This document shows, piece after piece, positions 62,718-64,000 of a DNA stretch of 64,000 nucleotides. Made by a program: the position numbers and the translations under genes. Under the pieces are notes generated by a model. That model was not told where the DNA came from. It did no database searches and saw only the letters and a program-made list of their open reading frames with translations. The stretch lies in contig CAZXGG010000009.1 in NCBI GenBank assembly GCA_964640125.1, forward strand, positions 1-64,000, read 5' to 3'. Within the stretch, counting starts at the first letter, position 1, and every line of letters starts with the position of its first letter. The stretch is from G020353115 sp964640125. GTDB taxonomy: Bacteria > Bacteroidota > Bacteroidia > Bacteroidales > VadinHA17.

Positions 62718-63049
62718 AGTTCGGGTTTTGGTTTACACTCTCCTGGAGTTTCCAAAGAATTAACTCAAGTTATACCCTTAGATCTGGTTCATTCTGTAAA
62801 ACCAGGAACCAAATCACAAATCCCAAAAAACAAATAGCAAATAAGTTCCAAAAACCAAATTGCAATTACCAAACCAAAATCAAACTCAATGAATATTGTG
62901 ATTTTGGTATTATTTGTATTTTGTTATTTGTGAGTTGTTTTTTGCTGTTCAATAACTTAACAAGGCGTAAAACATTACTGCCCTATGGATGAAAGACTAT
63001 TCCTGTATCATGGTTACAGGTACAAATATGCTTTCTGCCTGGTAAATCC
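62718..63049. other. 332-bp intergenic region with A-rich CAAAT repeats
   Basis: No gene is visible. Bases about 62808-62880 hold CAAAT/CCAAA units of irregular 7-10 nt spacing, and 62899-62935 holds the complementary TTTGG/ATTTG units. The centre is a perfect 10-bp inverted repeat (62873-62882 with 62899-62908). The rest shows nothing recognisable. Confidence 0.75.
62808..62935. repeat. Large imperfect inverted repeat of CAAAT units
   Basis: ACCAAAATCA (62873-62882) pairs exactly with TGATTTTGGT (62899-62908), and the flanking CAAATAGCAAAT-like and ATTTGTATTTTG-like tracts extend the pairing imperfectly. It starts about 90 nt after the stop of the cytidylate kinase-like gene. Confidence 0.75.
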
Positions 63050-63514
63050 CTACTGATTAATATACAACCACGCTTCCAACTCCACAGTATCCCTGAAATG
63101 TTCCAGTTGAACAAGGGCTTCACCGATGTTATCAAACGCCCTGGCAGAGACCACATTGAAATCATATTCGTTAAACAGGATATCCGTTTCATACCCCATT
63201 TTCCGGTAGTACTCTGAATAGAGATTCGCATATTCCGGTGTTTTAAAGCTACCAACAATGATATGGTATTTAAACTTGGCAAGACGTTCTCTTTCCGCTT
63301 CCTCGATTGTCCTGATGGAATCCAGCCTCGTTTGCTCGATCATCCTTTCTGCCTCAAGCACTTTGTTGATCGAATCGGCAACGCCGATGCTGTCCATCCT
63401 CGCCTGGTAAGCTGCAAGGGTATCAGCATCCCTTTTAAACCAACCCTTTTCTTCAATGAATTTGCACGATGTAACTGCAATGAATAGAATAAGCAATGGT
63501 ACTAACTTTTTCAT
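63050..63514 (-). CDS. SPOR domain lipoprotein
   Basis: This 154-residue protein has a lipoprotein signal (LVPLLILFIAVTSC, Cys near 17), a charged helical linker (about 30-85) and a C-terminal SPOR domain (about 87-150: KYHIIVGSFKTPEYANLYSEYYRKMGYE split by loops). SPOR domains bind denuded septal peptidoglycan, so it is probably located at the division site. I chose ATG 63514 because it starts the signal directly; the longer frame adds five residues. It diverges from the acyl-CoA synthetase gene. Confidence 0.85.
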   Translation of the reverse strand: MKKLVPLLILFIAVTSCKFIEEKGWFKRDADTLAAYQARMDSIGVADSINKVLEAERMIEQTRLDSIRTIEEAERERLAKFKYHIIVGSFKTPEYANLYSEYYRKMGYETDILFNEYDFNVVSARAFDNIGEALVQLEHFRDTVELEAWLYINQ

Positions 63515-63629
63515 TTTTGAATAAAGCATTTTATTAGAATTTGTTATGCAAAAGTAATCATTTATTTATTCATTCCCCTGAATCATAATTTTTGTATATT
63601 CGGGTATCATAAACAAAATCCTTTCTTAC

Positions 63630-64000
63630 ATGAAAACAATCATCACTTTTTTTGAAGAGAGTGTAAACCAATTCGGGGACAATATCTATATGTGGGAAAA
63701 GCGGGATGGTGAGTACCGGGGTTCAACCTACAAGGAGATTCAGGAGCTGGCACAACAATTCGGAGCCGGTCTGATCTCGATGGGGATCAACAAGGAAGAC
63801 CGCATAGGTTTGATTTCTGAAGGCTGCAATAATTGGATTATCAGCGAATTAGGCATGCTGTATGCTGGTGCAATAAATGTCCCCCTGTCGGTCAAACTGG
63901 AGGAACCCTCCGATGTACAATTCAGGCTTGAGCATTCCGGATCAAGAATGGTTATCGCTTCACGAAGTCAGATGAAAAAGATCCGGGCTATAAAATCAAG
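63630..64000 (+). CDS. AMP-binding (long-chain acyl-CoA) synthetase, N-terminal part, truncated by window end
   Basis: The window ends 124 codons into this gene. The visible part (MKTIITFFEESVNQFGDN, followed by YRGSTYKEIQELAQQFGAGL and DRIGLISEGCNNWIISELGMLYAGAINVPL) matches the N-terminus of long-chain-fatty-acid-CoA ligase / AMP-dependent synthetase, whose P-loop and adenylation motifs lie beyond the edge. It would activate fatty acids to acyl-CoA. Its ATG is at 63630. Confidence 0.85.
   Translation, partial: MKTIITFFEESVNQFGDNIYMWEKRDGEYRGSTYKEIQELAQQFGAGLISMGINKEDRIGLISEGCNNWIISELGMLYAGAINVPLSVKLEEPSDVQFRLEHSGSRMVIASRSQMKKIRAIKS

Noticed and set aside
62983..63282. 99-codon minus-strand frame
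   Set aside because: It overlaps the SPOR lipoprotein gene in another frame; the SPOR reading has a signal peptide and a domain.

Overview
The window comes from a member of the Bacteroidota, probably an anaerobic or sediment-type Bacteroidales-like lineage known only from a draft assembly. Support: a gliding-motility/type IX secretion style C-terminal domain (56135-57658), promoter elements of the Bacteroidota type (TTTG-N19-TAnnTTTG), a TPR/SpoIIE phosphatase, a DUF7033 deacetylase, GH172, a ThrC plus phosphomutase-like homoserine kinase pair, and little use of Shine-Dalgarno sequences. A 100-N scaffold gap at 4887-4986 shows that this is an assembled scaffold. No rRNA, tRNA, CRISPR array, integrase or complete insertion sequence was seen.

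Layout. 1-5.3 kb: a GNAT/FemAB-like protein, a polysaccharide deacetylase, then threonine synthase with a probable homoserine kinase (split by the gap). 5.6-8.0 kb: MutS2. 8.5-19.2 kb: an accessory locus with a membrane TPR/SpoIIE phosphatase, diverging from a six-gene operon of CHASE2 sensor, FecR-like secreted protein, seven-bladed propeller lipoprotein, two outer-membrane barrels and a TPR-CHAT (caspase-like) lipoprotein. 19.2-20.0 kb: gene-free, packed with short-period repeats and hairpins. 20.0-22.4 kb: membrane protein, winged-helix regulator and CreD, with the same palindromic operator in front of the first and last gene. 22.5-28.6 kb: M28 peptidase, SDR and nitrilase pair, SiaC-like protein, GH172, TsaD. 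28.6-36.9 kb: TamB, NhaD, and ExbB-ExbD-TonB. 37.0-42.6 kb: a complete tripartite RND efflux operon. 42.7-52.4 kb: TSUP transporter, FtsX-type permease, GlyA, a small membrane protein, and two ClC chloride-channel paralogues separated by a GxxExxY nuclease gene sitting in GCAAAG repeats. 52.5-57.7 kb: nitronate monooxygenase/FabK-like enzyme, catalytic plus non-catalytic M16 peptidases, and a CHU_C-domain surface protein. 57.7-64 kb: Rel/SpoT, Fur-family regulator, PurA, cytidylate kinase-like protein, SPOR lipoprotein, and the start of an acyl-CoA synthetase.

The best candidate for an undescribed system is the 8.5-19.2 kb locus. Every product of the six-gene operon is predicted to sit in the envelope, the CHAT His/Cys dyad is intact, and the CHASE2 sensor has no output domain of its own. 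This suggests an envelope sensing route feeding a caspase-like protease; the function is inferred. A second theme is a set of degenerate short-period repeats that begin at, or within a few bases of, the stop codons of five genes.
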